The notes under the pieces: generated by a model
Told to the model about the DNA's origin: nothing
The model's input: the letters and a program-made list of their open reading frames with translations, nothing else
Database searches by the model: none
Position numbers and translations under genes: made by a program
Source: JAJXZJ01 sp050012855
GTDB lineage: Bacteria > Verrucomicrobiota > Verrucomicrobiia > Limisphaerales > J093
Direction of reading: 5' to 3'
NCBI GenBank assembly: GCA_050012855.1
Contig: JBEKGJ010000010.1
Span: 1-64,000 of the forward strand
DNA: 64,000 nucleotides
Shown here: in pieces, positions 35,070 through 43,320 of the stretch
Position numbering within the stretch: position 1 is the first letter of the stretch
Layout of the letters: each line of letters starts with the position of its first letter

Positions 35070-36200
35070 ATGATCAACCGTTCTGCCTTCCTTGGTAACC
35101 TGTTTGCGAGTGTCGCGCTGCTGGCCGGCGCGCTGGCGGCCCGGGCGCAGGTGACGATCACCAGCGCGGACATGTTCAACCAGGTGGGCCAGTATTACCG
35201 GGCCTACGCCAATAACAGCACGAATACGGTGACGGTCACGACGCTGCTGGGCAGCACCGGCGGGCCCCAGGCGTGGGATTTCAGCACCACCGACCCGAGC
35301 AGCGGGCTGCTGGACATGATTTACCGTTTCGACTATCTGGCCGCGACGAACACTCCCAATGGGGCAGATTTCGTCGCCGCCGGCGCCCAGCTTGCCGAAC
35401 AGAAGACGGACGAGGCGGGTGTGGTCGCCACCTCCTGGCTCTATTTCACCCAGGATCCGACCAAGGGCCGGCTCGACTACGGCTTTTACGATCCTACGTT
35501 CAGCCCGTCCCAACCCGAGTCGCTCTTCACAAGTGTGTTGCAGGATTTTCCGGCCGCGATCCATTACGGCGACACCTGGCAGGGAACGACCGTGTTCAAC
35601 TCGATCTACACGGACCAGACTTTCGGTCTCGGTGATTTCCCGGAGCAGATTACTTACACGTCCACCGACAAGGTGGATGCCTATGGCATCGTCACCCTGC
35701 CCAACCTTGGTTTCCTGGATTGTCTGCGGGTTCACGAAATGGTGGAATACGACATCGCCATTGATTTGGGATTGGGCGATGGCTACCAGAACGCCGGCAC
35801 GCAGTATGTGCTCAACTATTACTGGCTGGCACCCGGGCACGGCATTGCTGCGCAGGTGACCTCCACGTCGCCCACCGACGGGTCACAGCCGGCCGACAAC
35901 CTGCCCGGAGGCGCTGCGGCCGTGCTGCGAATGTTCCAGACCAACCACTCCAGCACCAACGCCCCGCCGCCGCCGACCGGCATTCAGGGTTTCAAAATCA
36001 CGCTGGGCAAGACCGGCGCGTTGCTCCAATGGACGACCCTGTCTTCCGTCAGTTCCTATCGCGTGGATTACACGACCAATCTGTCCAGCCCGATGAACTG
36101 GCTGCCAATCCAGACCAACACGGCCAATTTTTTCATTGATACCGCGCCCGCCGGAACCAACGTCCCTGTCCGTTATTACCGCGTGGTGGGGCTGAATTGA
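35070..36200 (+). CDS. exported protein with C-terminal fibronectin-like domain
   Basis: 376 residues from the ATG at 35070, which starts a signal peptide (MINRSAFLGNLFASVALLAG, ALAARAQ); a GTG at 35055 is the alternative. The mature part is Thr/Tyr/Asn-rich, starting VTITSADMFNQVGQYYRAYA; no enzyme motif is visible. The last 90 residues (ITLGKTGALLQWTTLSSVSS ... YRVDYTTNLSS ... YYRVVGLN) look like the fibronectin-type III-like module common at the ends of verrucomicrobial surface proteins. It is followed after 4 bp by a prepilin-like gene, suggesting a joint envelope role. Function unknown. Confidence 0.78.
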   Translation: MINRSAFLGNLFASVALLAGALAARAQVTITSADMFNQVGQYYRAYANNSTNTVTVTTLLGSTGGPQAWDFSTTDPSSGLLDMIYRFDYLAATNTPNGADFVAAGAQLAEQKTDEAGVVATSWLYFTQDPTKGRLDYGFYDPTFSPSQPESLFTSVLQDFPAAIHYGDTWQGTTVFNSIYTDQTFGLGDFPEQITYTSTDKVDAYGIVTLPNLGFLDCLRVHEMVEYDIAIDLGLGDGYQNAGTQYVLNYYWLAPGHGIAAQVTSTSPTDGSQPADNLPGGAAAVLRMFQTNHSSTNAPPPPTGIQGFKITLGKTGALLQWTTLSSVSSYRVDYTTNLSSPMNWLPIQTNTANFFIDTAPAGTNVPVRYYRVVGLN

Positions 36201-36204
36201 ACCC

Positions 36205-37071
36205 ATGTCCCGTCGTCCCCGCCCAGGCGATTCGCGGCGAGGTCCCGGCACCGGGACGGGGCCGGGGGTGCGGGCCGGATTCACGCTGATTGAGCTGCTG
36301 GTTGTCATCGCGATCATTGCGATCCTGGCAGGGCTGCTGCTGCCGGCGTTGTCGCGAGCCAAGGAAGCGGGGCGCACCGCCCGCTGCCAGAGCAATCTTC
36401 ACCAGCTCGGGCTGGCGCTGACGATGTACGTGGATGAAAATCACGCCTACCCGATTTTCACCTACGACGAAACCGGCTCGTTGATTCCCTTGGGCTTCTG
36501 GTCCGACCGGCTGCTTCCCTACATGCGGAGTGGCTGGACCAATGACGTCTATCGGTGCCCGTCGTACAAGGGCTTGACCCTTCCCGGAAACGACATCGGC
36601 GACCCGTTGGGCAGCTACGGGTACAATGCCAACGGCGTCCAGTTCGCCTTCAGTCCGTTCGGCCTGGGCGGGTACCTGACGGTGCCGGACGATTATGACT
36701 CGGCCGTGCCCATTACCGAGGCCGGCGTGGTCGCCCCGGCGGACATGATTGCGCTCGGTGACGCCAATCTGATGTGGCTGTTGCCGGGGGTGTTGAACCT
36801 GTACTACGGCATCACCGGGCAGAGCAGCTACAGCGGCTTTGCGCGACTGGACATCAGCTCGCGCTATCGCTCCGAAGAGTCGGGTTCCGGGGGCGCGGCC
36901 GGCATCCTCCAGGCCACGCAACAGCGCCACAGCGGGCGGTTCAACGTCGTCTTCTGCGACGGCCACGTCGAGAGTGTCGTCGAAGCGAAACTTTTCGACA
37001 AAGGGGACACCACCCTGCGCCGCTGGAACAACGACAACCAGCCGCATCTCGACAAGCTGACCGGTCCATGA
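36205..37071 (+). CDS. prepilin-type N-terminal cleavage/methylation domain protein
   Basis: 288 residues. After an Arg/Pro/Gly-rich leader comes the prepilin peptidase site G|FTLIELLVVIAIIAILAG with Glu at position +5, then LLLPALSRAKEAGRTARCQS. The globular part begins NLHQLGLALTMYVDENHAYP, and the C-terminus has HSGRFNVVFCDGHVESV, the H-x9-DG ending typical of the many pseudopilin-like proteins in Planctomycetes and Verrucomicrobia. After processing it would sit in the inner membrane as a pilin- or type II secretion-like subunit. It forms a two-gene unit with the preceding exported protein. Confidence 0.9.
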   Translation: MSRRPRPGDSRRGPGTGTGPGVRAGFTLIELLVVIAIIAILAGLLLPALSRAKEAGRTARCQSNLHQLGLALTMYVDENHAYPIFTYDETGSLIPLGFWSDRLLPYMRSGWTNDVYRCPSYKGLTLPGNDIGDPLGSYGYNANGVQFAFSPFGLGGYLTVPDDYDSAVPITEAGVVAPADMIALGDANLMWLLPGVLNLYYGITGQSSYSGFARLDISSRYRSEESGSGGAAGILQATQQRHSGRFNVVFCDGHVESVVEAKLFDKGDTTLRRWNNDNQPHLDKLTGP

Positions 37072-37103
37072 TCCCCGGCTGCAGGGAGGTTTGCCGATTT
37101 CAC

Positions 37104-37131
37104 TTTGCAGCGGCCCGGAAGGGCCTAGGCT
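37104..37131 (+). promoter_or_regulatory. candidate promoter of the 37.1 kb gene
   Basis: TTTGCA (37104-37109), 16 bp, TAGGCT (37126-37131), then 7 nt to the ATG at 37139: a leaderless arrangement. Confidence 0.45.
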
Positions 37132-37138
37132 CGCCCCA

Positions 37139-37747
37139 ATGTCGCACGAAGCGGACAATCCGTTGGACGCGCTCTGGGCCGAGTACACGACGGTCTTTCA
37201 GGAGTTCGACGACCAGACGCTGGCGCGCTGGATGGCGCAAACCCTGGGCCAGTTGCAGGGGCGGGGTGTGCGGCTCTCTCATCCGCTGGTGGCGGCCTAC
37301 CGGCTGGCGGGGCGGGTGGCGCATGACCGGCAGGTCTGGCTGAAGAAGCTGGCGAATTACCCGCCGGCCTACGCCGAGGCGCCTTGCTGTCGTGCACCGT
37401 TGCTGCCCCTCCTCACGCGCGATGTCGCCGAGTCCGGGCTGGTGTGCCTGCACTGCAACGAAACCGCCGTCCCCTTTGACGAACTCCCGGAGGACCTGCA
37501 TCCGCTGATCCGCGGATGGGCGGAGGAATATGCCCCGGTCCACGCCATCGCTCATCTGGACGAGCAGGAGCAGAAACGCCACGCGAACTACGATGAAGAC
37601 TTCGAGACGGCGGCGGCGAAGGCGGAGACGCTGCTGGCCTTCGCCGGGCACCAGATCGTCAACAAGCTCATCGATCTCTACCCGACGGTGATCTGGGAAG
37701 ACCAAGACGAGTGTCTCGAGGTGCGGCCCGAAGACGTGCAGGTTTGA
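37139..37747 (+). CDS. hypothetical protein with CxxC zinc-ribbon-like element
   Basis: 202 residues from the ATG at 37139 (MSHEADNPLDALWAEYTTVF). I do not recognise a named family. The N-terminal half is helical. In the middle CCRAPLLPLL and LVCLHCNETAVPF give a possible metal-binding pair (CC ... CxxC), followed by an acidic helical C-terminus (EEYAPVHAIAHLDEQEQKRH, YPTVIWEDQDECLEVRPEDV). No membrane segment. The start is supported by a -10-like hexamer 7 nt upstream; an earlier in-frame ATG would precede that promoter. Confidence 0.72.
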   Translation: MSHEADNPLDALWAEYTTVFQEFDDQTLARWMAQTLGQLQGRGVRLSHPLVAAYRLAGRVAHDRQVWLKKLANYPPAYAEAPCCRAPLLPLLTRDVAESGLVCLHCNETAVPFDELPEDLHPLIRGWAEEYAPVHAIAHLDEQEQKRHANYDEDFETAAAKAETLLAFAGHQIVNKLIDLYPTVIWEDQDECLEVRPEDVQV

Positions 37748-37783
37748 GCCGGGCGCGGGGGTGGCGGGCAGGCGACGCGGAAC

Positions 37784-37814
37784 AAAAAGGCTGCCCCACC
37801 GGAGCGGGACAGCC
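37784..37814 (-). terminator. rho-independent terminator of the Gfo/Idh gene
   Basis: On the minus strand GGCTGTCCC, loop GCTCCGGT, GGGGCAGCC then TTTTTG. The stem has one mismatch and is followed by five T residues, 26 bp after the Gfo/Idh stop. Confidence 0.8.
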
Positions 37815-37839
37815 TCGCTTGGAATCCGGAACGCCGCGC

Positions 37840-39282
37840 TCAGAGCTTCCAGCCCTGGCGGAAGGGATAGTTCACAAACTTGACGGCTTCGGCGACGTTC
37901 GGCGACTTCATATTCGGGCCGTCCCAATCTATCTTCACACCCTTGCCGACGCGCAGGGCCACGCAGCCGAGGAGGATGATCTCGGTGAGATAGGCGGCAA
38001 TGTCGAACCGCGAGTAAGGCAGCTCGGGCTTGTTCTCCTTGATCGCCATGATCCACTCGGCGTGCTGGCGGAAGTCGCCATCGCCCCTCGCCGGATTGCG
38101 CGGGATGCTCTGCGGGATGGCCTTGACGGCGTCGTGGTTGCCGCTGCTCTTGTATTCCGTCTCGCCGTTGAGCACGACGTAGAAATTGGCGCCGTAATCG
38201 TCCGGCGAGAAGACCTTGCCCTTGTCGCCGATCAGCAAGGCGCCTGAGCCCGGCAGCTTGCTGGTCATTTCGGTGATTTCCTTGGTGACCTCCTTGCCGG
38301 GCCGGAAGCTCTTCGGGTCGTCGGGACTGCCGTCGTACCACCAAAACTTGGTGGCCGGCTGGTCTTCGCGCTTCGGAAACTCGAAGCGGATTTTCGAGGA
38401 GAGCGGATAAGTCTCCTTGTTCATCCCGCTGTGGTCCTCGACCTCGACCACGGTCGGGTAACCGAGCTTGGCCGCGCGGAACGGCATGTTCGTGGTGTGG
38501 CAGGCCATGTCCCCGAGTGCGCCGGTGCCGAAATCTAGCCAGCCGCGCCATTTGAAGTCGTGATAGACGCCATTCTTGTACGGCCGGAACGGAGCCGGAC
38601 CCAGCCAGAGGTCCCAATCCAGATAATCCGGCACCGGGTCCTCGCCCGCCGGCCGGTCAATCCCCTGCGGCCAGATCGGGCGGTTGCTCCAAACGTGAAT
38701 TTCCTGAATTTTGCCGATCAGGCCGGAATGAACGACTTCCACCGCGCGGCGCAGCCCGTCCTCGGCGCTGCCCTGGTTGCCCATCTGGGTGATGACCTTC
38801 TGCTTGCGGGCGAGGTCGCGCAGGTAGCGCGCTTCATAGACGGAGTGGACCAGCGGCTTCTGCACGTAGGCGTGCTTGCCCATCTTGATGGCCATCGAGG
38901 CGGCCAGCGCATGGACATGGTCGGGCGTCGAAACGGTCACCGCGTCAATGGAACTGCCCATCTCCTCGAGCATCTTCCGGTAATCCTTGTATTGCTTCGC
39001 CTTGGAATATCTCTGCCCGCGCTTCTTGAGCGTGTTGCCGTCCACGTCGGTCAGGGCCACAATGTCGGCCCCGGCGTTGGCTGTGTGGTCCGTGTCGCTG
39101 GAGCCCTTGCCGCCGGCGCCGATGACGCCCACGGCGATGCGCTCATTGGCGCCGAGCACGCGGCCGATATACGGGGAGGACAACGCGGCGGCGCCGGCCA
39201 CCATGGCCGACGAGCGCAGGAAGCTGCGACGGGTAAAAGAGGTTGTTGCGAGATTCAAATTCATGTCTTGCGGTGCTTTCAT
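37840..39282 (-). CDS. Tat-exported Gfo/Idh/MocA-family oxidoreductase
   Basis: 480 residues from the ATG at 39282. A twin-arginine leader, TRRSFLRSSAMVAGAAALSS, is followed by the Rossmann motif IAVGVIGAGGKGSSD and the family's VSTPDHVHALAASMAIKMGK and YVQKPLVHSV stretch, where QKP replaces the usual EKP. The C-terminal domain is of the alpha/beta type. Such proteins use NAD(P) to oxidise or epimerise sugars; Tat export would carry the folded protein with cofactor into the periplasm. A much longer in-frame extension upstream crosses a divergent gene and was rejected. A terminator follows the stop and a leaderless-type promoter precedes the start. Confidence 0.92.
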   Translation of the reverse strand: MKAPQDMNLNLATTSFTRRSFLRSSAMVAGAAALSSPYIGRVLGANERIAVGVIGAGGKGSSDTDHTANAGADIVALTDVDGNTLKKRGQRYSKAKQYKDYRKMLEEMGSSIDAVTVSTPDHVHALAASMAIKMGKHAYVQKPLVHSVYEARYLRDLARKQKVITQMGNQGSAEDGLRRAVEVVHSGLIGKIQEIHVWSNRPIWPQGIDRPAGEDPVPDYLDWDLWLGPAPFRPYKNGVYHDFKWRGWLDFGTGALGDMACHTTNMPFRAAKLGYPTVVEVEDHSGMNKETYPLSSKIRFEFPKREDQPATKFWWYDGSPDDPKSFRPGKEVTKEITEMTSKLPGSGALLIGDKGKVFSPDDYGANFYVVLNGETEYKSSGNHDAVKAIPQSIPRNPARGDGDFRQHAEWIMAIKENKPELPYSRFDIAAYLTEIILLGCVALRVGKGVKIDWDGPNMKSPNVAEAVKFVNYPFRQGWKL

Positions 39283-39289
39283 GGGCGTC

Positions 39290-39318
39290 TTCCTACGCCC
39301 TCGGGACACGTCGGACAA
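39290..39318 (-). promoter_or_regulatory. candidate promoter of the Gfo/Idh gene
   Basis: Minus strand: TTGTCC (39318-39313), 17 bp, TAGGAA (39295-39290), then 7 nt to the ATG at 39282; predicted leaderless. Confidence 0.5.
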
Positions 39319-39421
39319 GGTTTTTTTCAAGACAAAGCCGGCATACAAGCCGGCAGACAAGGGTTGACACGCGTGAAGACAGGCGGAGAGTTTTCCCATC
39401 GGCGGTTGCCGTGATCGGCTT

Positions 39422-39841
39422 ATGTGGAAAACTATGTTCTTCCTCGGATGCGGGTGGTGCCTGCCACCGGCGCTGGCGGCGAACGCAACCAATGCGCCGT
39501 CCGCAGCCCCGGCGGTGCCGGCAGTTCTCAACCCGTCCCAGCCGAATTCACCGGCGCTGATTGCTCCGGCGCTCCAGGCACCCGCGAAGGCGACCGCGCC
39601 GAAGGTTGAGGTCGGCGGTGCCGTGCCGGACGTGACCCGCAGCCGCCAACCCCTGCAGATGGTCAGCCCACTGGCGCCCCGCGAGTGCGGCGACGGCTCC
39701 CGGAACGTGGTGCGCAACTGGCAGACCGGCCGGGCCGAGGGGGTCGCCCTTTTCTCCTTTTCGTTCCCGTCCAAAGCGGCCAAGACGCCCAAGAAGCCGA
39801 AGGCCAAGCCGGCGGCGAACCCGGCACCGCCGAAGCCATAA
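39422..39841 (+). CDS. small exported Pro/Ala/Lys-rich hypothetical protein
   Basis: 139 residues. The start MWKTMFFLGCGWCLPPALAA looks like a signal peptide, with a possible alternative ATG at 39434. The mature part is rich in Ala and Pro (NPSQPNSPALIAPALQAPAK) and ends in a Lys/Pro tail (PKKPKAKPAANP). The middle has VTRSRQPLQMVSPLAPRECG and VALFSFSF. No family is recognised. The Pro/Lys tail could interact with cell-wall or anionic polymers. It is divergent from the Gfo/Idh gene; about 375 bp then follow before pstS. Confidence 0.6.
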   Translation: MWKTMFFLGCGWCLPPALAANATNAPSAAPAVPAVLNPSQPNSPALIAPALQAPAKATAPKVEVGGAVPDVTRSRQPLQMVSPLAPRECGDGSRNVVRNWQTGRAEGVALFSFSFPSKAAKTPKKPKAKPAANPAPPKP

Positions 39842-39928
39842 GCAGCCGTCGCGCCCCGCCAGCGGGGAACCGCTCGCGCCGACCCTCCCAGCATAACGTT
39901 CGCCCCCGGCCTGCGACCGGACTGGCGG

Positions 39929-39957
39929 CTGTCACGCAATTGTAACAATTGCGTCAT
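39929..39957 (+). promoter_or_regulatory. Pho-box-like repeated operator upstream of pst
   Basis: Three 7-mers at 11 bp spacing: CTGTCAC (39929-39935), TTGTAAC (39940-39946) and GCGTCAT (39951-39957), resembling the CTGTCAT units bound by PhoB. The same bases also form a perfect 10-bp inverted repeat with a 1-nt centre (39934-39954). The rest of 39842-40217 holds one short leader-type frame. Confidence 0.5.
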
Positions 39958-40053
39958 GCAAACGACATCCGCCGAGGCCAGCCTTGCCCCAACGAAACGA
40001 CAGCGCCGCGCGGCCGAACAACGGCGGGCAGACCCGGCCGACGACATCAAGCC

Positions 40054-40194
40054 ATGAAAACCAACGCATCGAAGCGACCCACCCCGGCCGGTGGCCTGGG
40101 TTCAAGAGGACTGGGCGGCGGTGCGAATCATCGCCAGCCGGGCGTGTCGTGGGAATTCCAACCCTTCGGTAACCCTACCGACACTCAACCGTGA
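40054..40194 (+). CDS. possible 46-residue leader ORF before pstS
   Basis: A Gly/Arg-rich frame beginning MKTNASKRPTPAGG and ending TQP. Its TGA overlaps a GTG at 40191 that is in frame with pstS (GTGA), and its own ATG overlaps the stop of a 33-codon frame from 39956 (ATGA). Coupling at both ends is suggestive, but there is no recognisable family, so this may be a leader or chance. Confidence 0.25.
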   Translation: MKTNASKRPTPAGGLGSRGLGGGANHRQPGVSWEFQPFGNPTDTQP

Positions 40195-40217
40195 AACTCG
40201 CAGAATCCAATTATCTT

Positions 40218-41066
40218 ATGAGAAACGTAATCAAGTTCGCCCTCGTGGCCGGCACCGTGCTGGCCTCCTCCGCCGCCCTGGCGGGGAACATTACTGTCAA
40301 GGGCTCCGACACCCTGGTCATCCTCGCGCAAAAGTGGGCGGAGACCTACATGAAGAGCCATGCGGACGTGAAGATCCAGGTGACGGGCGGCGGTTCGGGC
40401 GTTGGGTTTGCCGCCCTCCAGAACAAGACGACCGACCTGGCGGACGCGTCCCGGCCGATCAAGCCCAAGGAAATCGAGGCCTGCATCCGGGCGTTCGGCA
40501 AACGGCCCACGGAGTACAAGGTGGCGATGGACGGCCTTTCGATCTTCGTCAATGAAGACAATCCGCTGACCGAACTCAGCCTGGAGGATTTGGCGGGCAT
40601 CTTCGGCGGCCAGATCAAGAACTGGAAGGAGGTGGGTGGCAGCGACTCGCCGATTGTGGCTTACAGCCGCGAGAACAGCTCTGGCACGTATGAGTTCTTC
40701 AAGGAACATGTCCTCAAGGGCAAGGATTTCTCCGCCGGCGCCCAGACGCTACAGGGCACGGCGCAGGTCATCCAGGCCGTCGCCGGCGAGAAACGCGGCA
40801 TCGGTTACGGGGGCGCCGCTTACGCCAAAGGCGTCCGCATCCTCAAAGTCAGCAAGGACAAAGGTGGCCCGGCCATCGAGCCGAACGAAGAGAACGTGTT
40901 GAGCAACACCTACCCCATCTCCCGGTTCCTGTTCGTCTATATCAACCCAGCGCTCGACAAGGGCGAAATCGCCGCCTACCTGAACTGGATCCGCAGCGAT
41001 GACGGGCAGAAAATCGTCAAGGACGTGGGTTACTATCCGTTGCCGCCGCAATACCGGCAGAAGTGA
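40218..41066 (+). CDS. pstS: phosphate ABC transporter substrate-binding protein
   Basis: 282 residues from the ATG at 40218, which gives a compact signal peptide (MRNVIKFALVAGTVLASSAA, LAG); a GTG at 40191 would add nine residues. The mature protein begins NITVKGSDTLVILAQKW, with phosphate-binding loops TGGGSGVGFAALQNKTTDLA and SRENSSGTYEFF and IGYGGAAY. It captures phosphate in the periplasm and passes it to PstC/PstA. It is the first gene of pstSCAB-phoU; a Pho-box-like site lies about 260 bp upstream. Sequence resembles the PBP_like type rather than classic E. coli PstS. Confidence 0.95.
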   Translation: MRNVIKFALVAGTVLASSAALAGNITVKGSDTLVILAQKWAETYMKSHADVKIQVTGGGSGVGFAALQNKTTDLADASRPIKPKEIEACIRAFGKRPTEYKVAMDGLSIFVNEDNPLTELSLEDLAGIFGGQIKNWKEVGGSDSPIVAYSRENSSGTYEFFKEHVLKGKDFSAGAQTLQGTAQVIQAVAGEKRGIGYGGAAYAKGVRILKVSKDKGGPAIEPNEENVLSNTYPISRFLFVYINPALDKGEIAAYLNWIRSDDGQKIVKDVGYYPLPPQYRQK

Positions 41067-41173
41067 CGAGCCGCTTTTGATCGCCAGTTCCTCCTCGATC
41101 AAAACCGGGGCGGGTGCAGCGGGCCCAGGTTGAGGGTTGCCGGACTGTATCCGCCCCGAATAGTTTAAACGCC

Positions 41174-42352
41174 ATGGCCGGGGGCCAAAAAGCATCAAGA
41201 CGAAGCATCGGCTGGATGGGGCTGCATCGCGGCCACCACGCGCGGCCGTTGGAGTGGGTCGCCGAGAAATGCATCCTCGGCGTCTCGCTCACGGCCATCC
41301 TGATGGTCTTCCTCATCTTCCTGTTCGTCACGCGCGAGGCCCTGCCCATTTTCTTTGGCCGGATGAACAGCGCCGCCGCCCTGACCGCCATCCCGGTCGA
41401 GCAGATGGACCGCCTCAAGCCGGAGGAACTGCGCCTGTATCTCGGGCTCTCGCCCCGGGAGTTCGCGGCGATGGACCGTGACACGCGCAAGTCCCTTATG
41501 GAAGTGAAGGCCGAGGCGGCGGCCAACGTCTCCAACGACAAGGACGTGCAGATCAACACCATCTCCTGGCGTTACCTGCTCTTCCCTTACCAATGGAGTG
41601 GTTACGACCGCCCCGTTTACATCTGGCAGCCCGTTTCGGATATTCATAAATTCAACATCATCCCGCTGCTCATTGGCAGCCTGAAGGTCACCCTGGTCGC
41701 CCTGCTGTTCTCCGTCCCGTTCGGCCTGGCGGCCGCCATCTATGTGTCGCAACTCGCGCCGCCCCGGCTGAAGGAATGGATCAAACCCACCATTGAAATG
41801 CTCGCCGGCATCCCGTCCGTGGTCCTGGGATTCTTTGCCCTGATCGTGATGGCGAGCTTCTTTCAAAGCGTGCTCCACTTTGGTTCGCGGCTCAACACGC
41901 TGGTGGCCGGCATGGCGCTCGGCCTGGCCGCCCTCCCGGTCATCTTCTCCATCGCCGAGGACGCCCTGACGAGTGTGCCCTACGCTTACACCCAGGCCGC
42001 GCTCGCGCTGGGATCGTCCCGCTGGCAGGCCGCCTGGCAAATCGTCCTGCCGGCCGCCGTGCCCGGCGTGTTCGCTGCCGTCGTCCTCGGCTTCGGCCGC
42101 GCGATCGGCGAGACCATGATCGTCCTCATGGCCAGCGGCAACGCCAGCCTGATGGGCTGGAGCCTGTTTGACTCGACCCGCACGATCACGGCCACGATTG
42201 CTGCCGAACTCTCCGAAACCGTGTTTGGCGGCCAGCATTACCGGCTCCTGTTCATGCTCGGGGCGCTCCTGTTCGCCGTGACCTTCCTGGCCAACCTCGT
42301 CGCCGACCTCGTGATTCATCGCCTGAAAAACCGGCTGGAGGGCAACCGATGA
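41174..42352 (+). CDS. pstC: phosphate ABC transporter permease PstC
   Basis: 392 residues from the ATG at 41174. A first membrane helix (ILGVSLTAILMVFLIFLFVT) is followed by a periplasmic insert of about 120 residues (GRMNSAAALTAIPVEQMDRL onward), which is longer than in E. coli PstC. The permease core then shows IIPLLIGSLKVTLVALLFSV, the EMLAGIPSVVLGFFALIV helix and the ATPase-coupling loop ALTSVPYAYTQAALALGSSR. With PstA it forms the membrane channel. Its stop overlaps the pstA start (ATGA). Confidence 0.95.
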   Translation: MAGGQKASRRSIGWMGLHRGHHARPLEWVAEKCILGVSLTAILMVFLIFLFVTREALPIFFGRMNSAAALTAIPVEQMDRLKPEELRLYLGLSPREFAAMDRDTRKSLMEVKAEAAANVSNDKDVQINTISWRYLLFPYQWSGYDRPVYIWQPVSDIHKFNIIPLLIGSLKVTLVALLFSVPFGLAAAIYVSQLAPPRLKEWIKPTIEMLAGIPSVVLGFFALIVMASFFQSVLHFGSRLNTLVAGMALGLAALPVIFSIAEDALTSVPYAYTQAALALGSSRWQAAWQIVLPAAVPGVFAAVVLGFGRAIGETMIVLMASGNASLMGWSLFDSTRTITATIAAELSETVFGGQHYRLLFMLGALLFAVTFLANLVADLVIHRLKNRLEGNR

Positions 42353-43320
42353 ACGCTGCGCCGCGCCTCGCTTCCCCGCCACCGCCGCGCCATTTTCGGG
42401 CGCAGGCGTTCGATTTTCCCTCGTTCTTTTTTACCGGTCTCACCGGCCTCGCCACTTTCCTGATCCTCGCCATCCTCGGCGTCATCCTCGGCAATGTCAT
42501 CCTCAACGGCTGGCCGGCGATCTCCTGGCGCTTTGTCACTGGCGGCACCCACTCGGACATGTTCGACGTGAACAAGGCCGGGATCATGCCCATGATCGTC
42601 GGCACCAGCGCCCGCGTGATCCTGATGACCCTCTTCGTCATCCCCGTCGGCGTGATCACCGCGATCTACCTCACCGAATATGCCCGCACCTCCTCGCCCT
42701 TGACCCGCATTATTCGCGGCGCGGTGAACAACCTCGCCGGCGTCCCTTCGATCGTGTTCGGCCTGTTTGGGCTCGGCTTTTTCATCAGCTTCGTGGGCGG
42801 GAACCTCGATGCGCTGTTCCGTCCCGCCAACGCCGAGCCGCTCTGGGGCAAGCCTGCGATATTATGGGCCTCGATGACCCTCGCTGTGATGACACTGCCG
42901 GTGGTGATCGTCGCCACCGAGGAAGCGTTGCGGGCCATTCCCCCGGGGTTGCGCGAAGCCAGCCTCGCCCTGGGTGCGACGAAACTGCAGACCATCGTCC
43001 GCATCGTCGTGCCCAACGCCCTGCCGGGCATCATGACCGGCGGCATCCTGGCGGTGAGCCGCGCCGCCGGCGAGGTGGCGCCCCTGCTGTTCACCGGCGC
43101 AGCCTATTTCATGGCCGACCTGCCCAAGGCGCTGACCGACCAGTTCATGGACCTGGGCTACCACGTCTTTGTCCTTTCCACGCAATCGCCCGACATCGAG
43201 AAGACCCGCCCGATCCTCTACGGCACGGTGCTGGTGCTGTTGGTGCTGACGTTTTCCCTGAACCTGGTGGCCATCCTGGTGCGCGCCCGGCTGCGCCGCC
43301 AGATGCGCGCCGCCCGCTGA
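42349..43320 (+). CDS. pstA: phosphate ABC transporter permease PstA
   Basis: 323 residues. The ATG overlaps the pstC stop by 4 bp, and the next gene's ATG shares the last base of the stop (TGATG), so translation of pstC-A-B is coupled. The six-helix permease is evident, with GVITAIYLTEYARTSSPLTR, LAGVPSIVFGLFGLGFFISF and the coupling loop ALRAIPPGLREASLALGATK. It is the second channel subunit of the Pst phosphate importer. Confidence 0.95.
   Translation: MNAAPRLASPPPPRHFRAQAFDFPSFFFTGLTGLATFLILAILGVILGNVILNGWPAISWRFVTGGTHSDMFDVNKAGIMPMIVGTSARVILMTLFVIPVGVITAIYLTEYARTSSPLTRIIRGAVNNLAGVPSIVFGLFGLGFFISFVGGNLDALFRPANAEPLWGKPAILWASMTLAVMTLPVVIVATEEALRAIPPGLREASLALGATKLQTIVRIVVPNALPGIMTGGILAVSRAAGEVAPLLFTGAAYFMADLPKALTDQFMDLGYHVFVLSTQSPDIEKTRPILYGTVLVLLVLTFSLNLVAILVRARLRRQMRAAR

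Noticed and set aside
37100..38617. 505-codon frame on the minus strand overlapping the Gfo/Idh gene and the 37.1 kb gene
   Set aside because: Shadow frame; the true Gfo/Idh protein in another frame has a Tat leader, Rossmann motif and terminator.
39283..40050. 255-codon N-terminal extension of the Gfo/Idh gene
   Set aside because: It crosses the divergent 39.4 kb gene and the Pho-box-like site, and the Tat leader with promoter fits the ATG at 39282.
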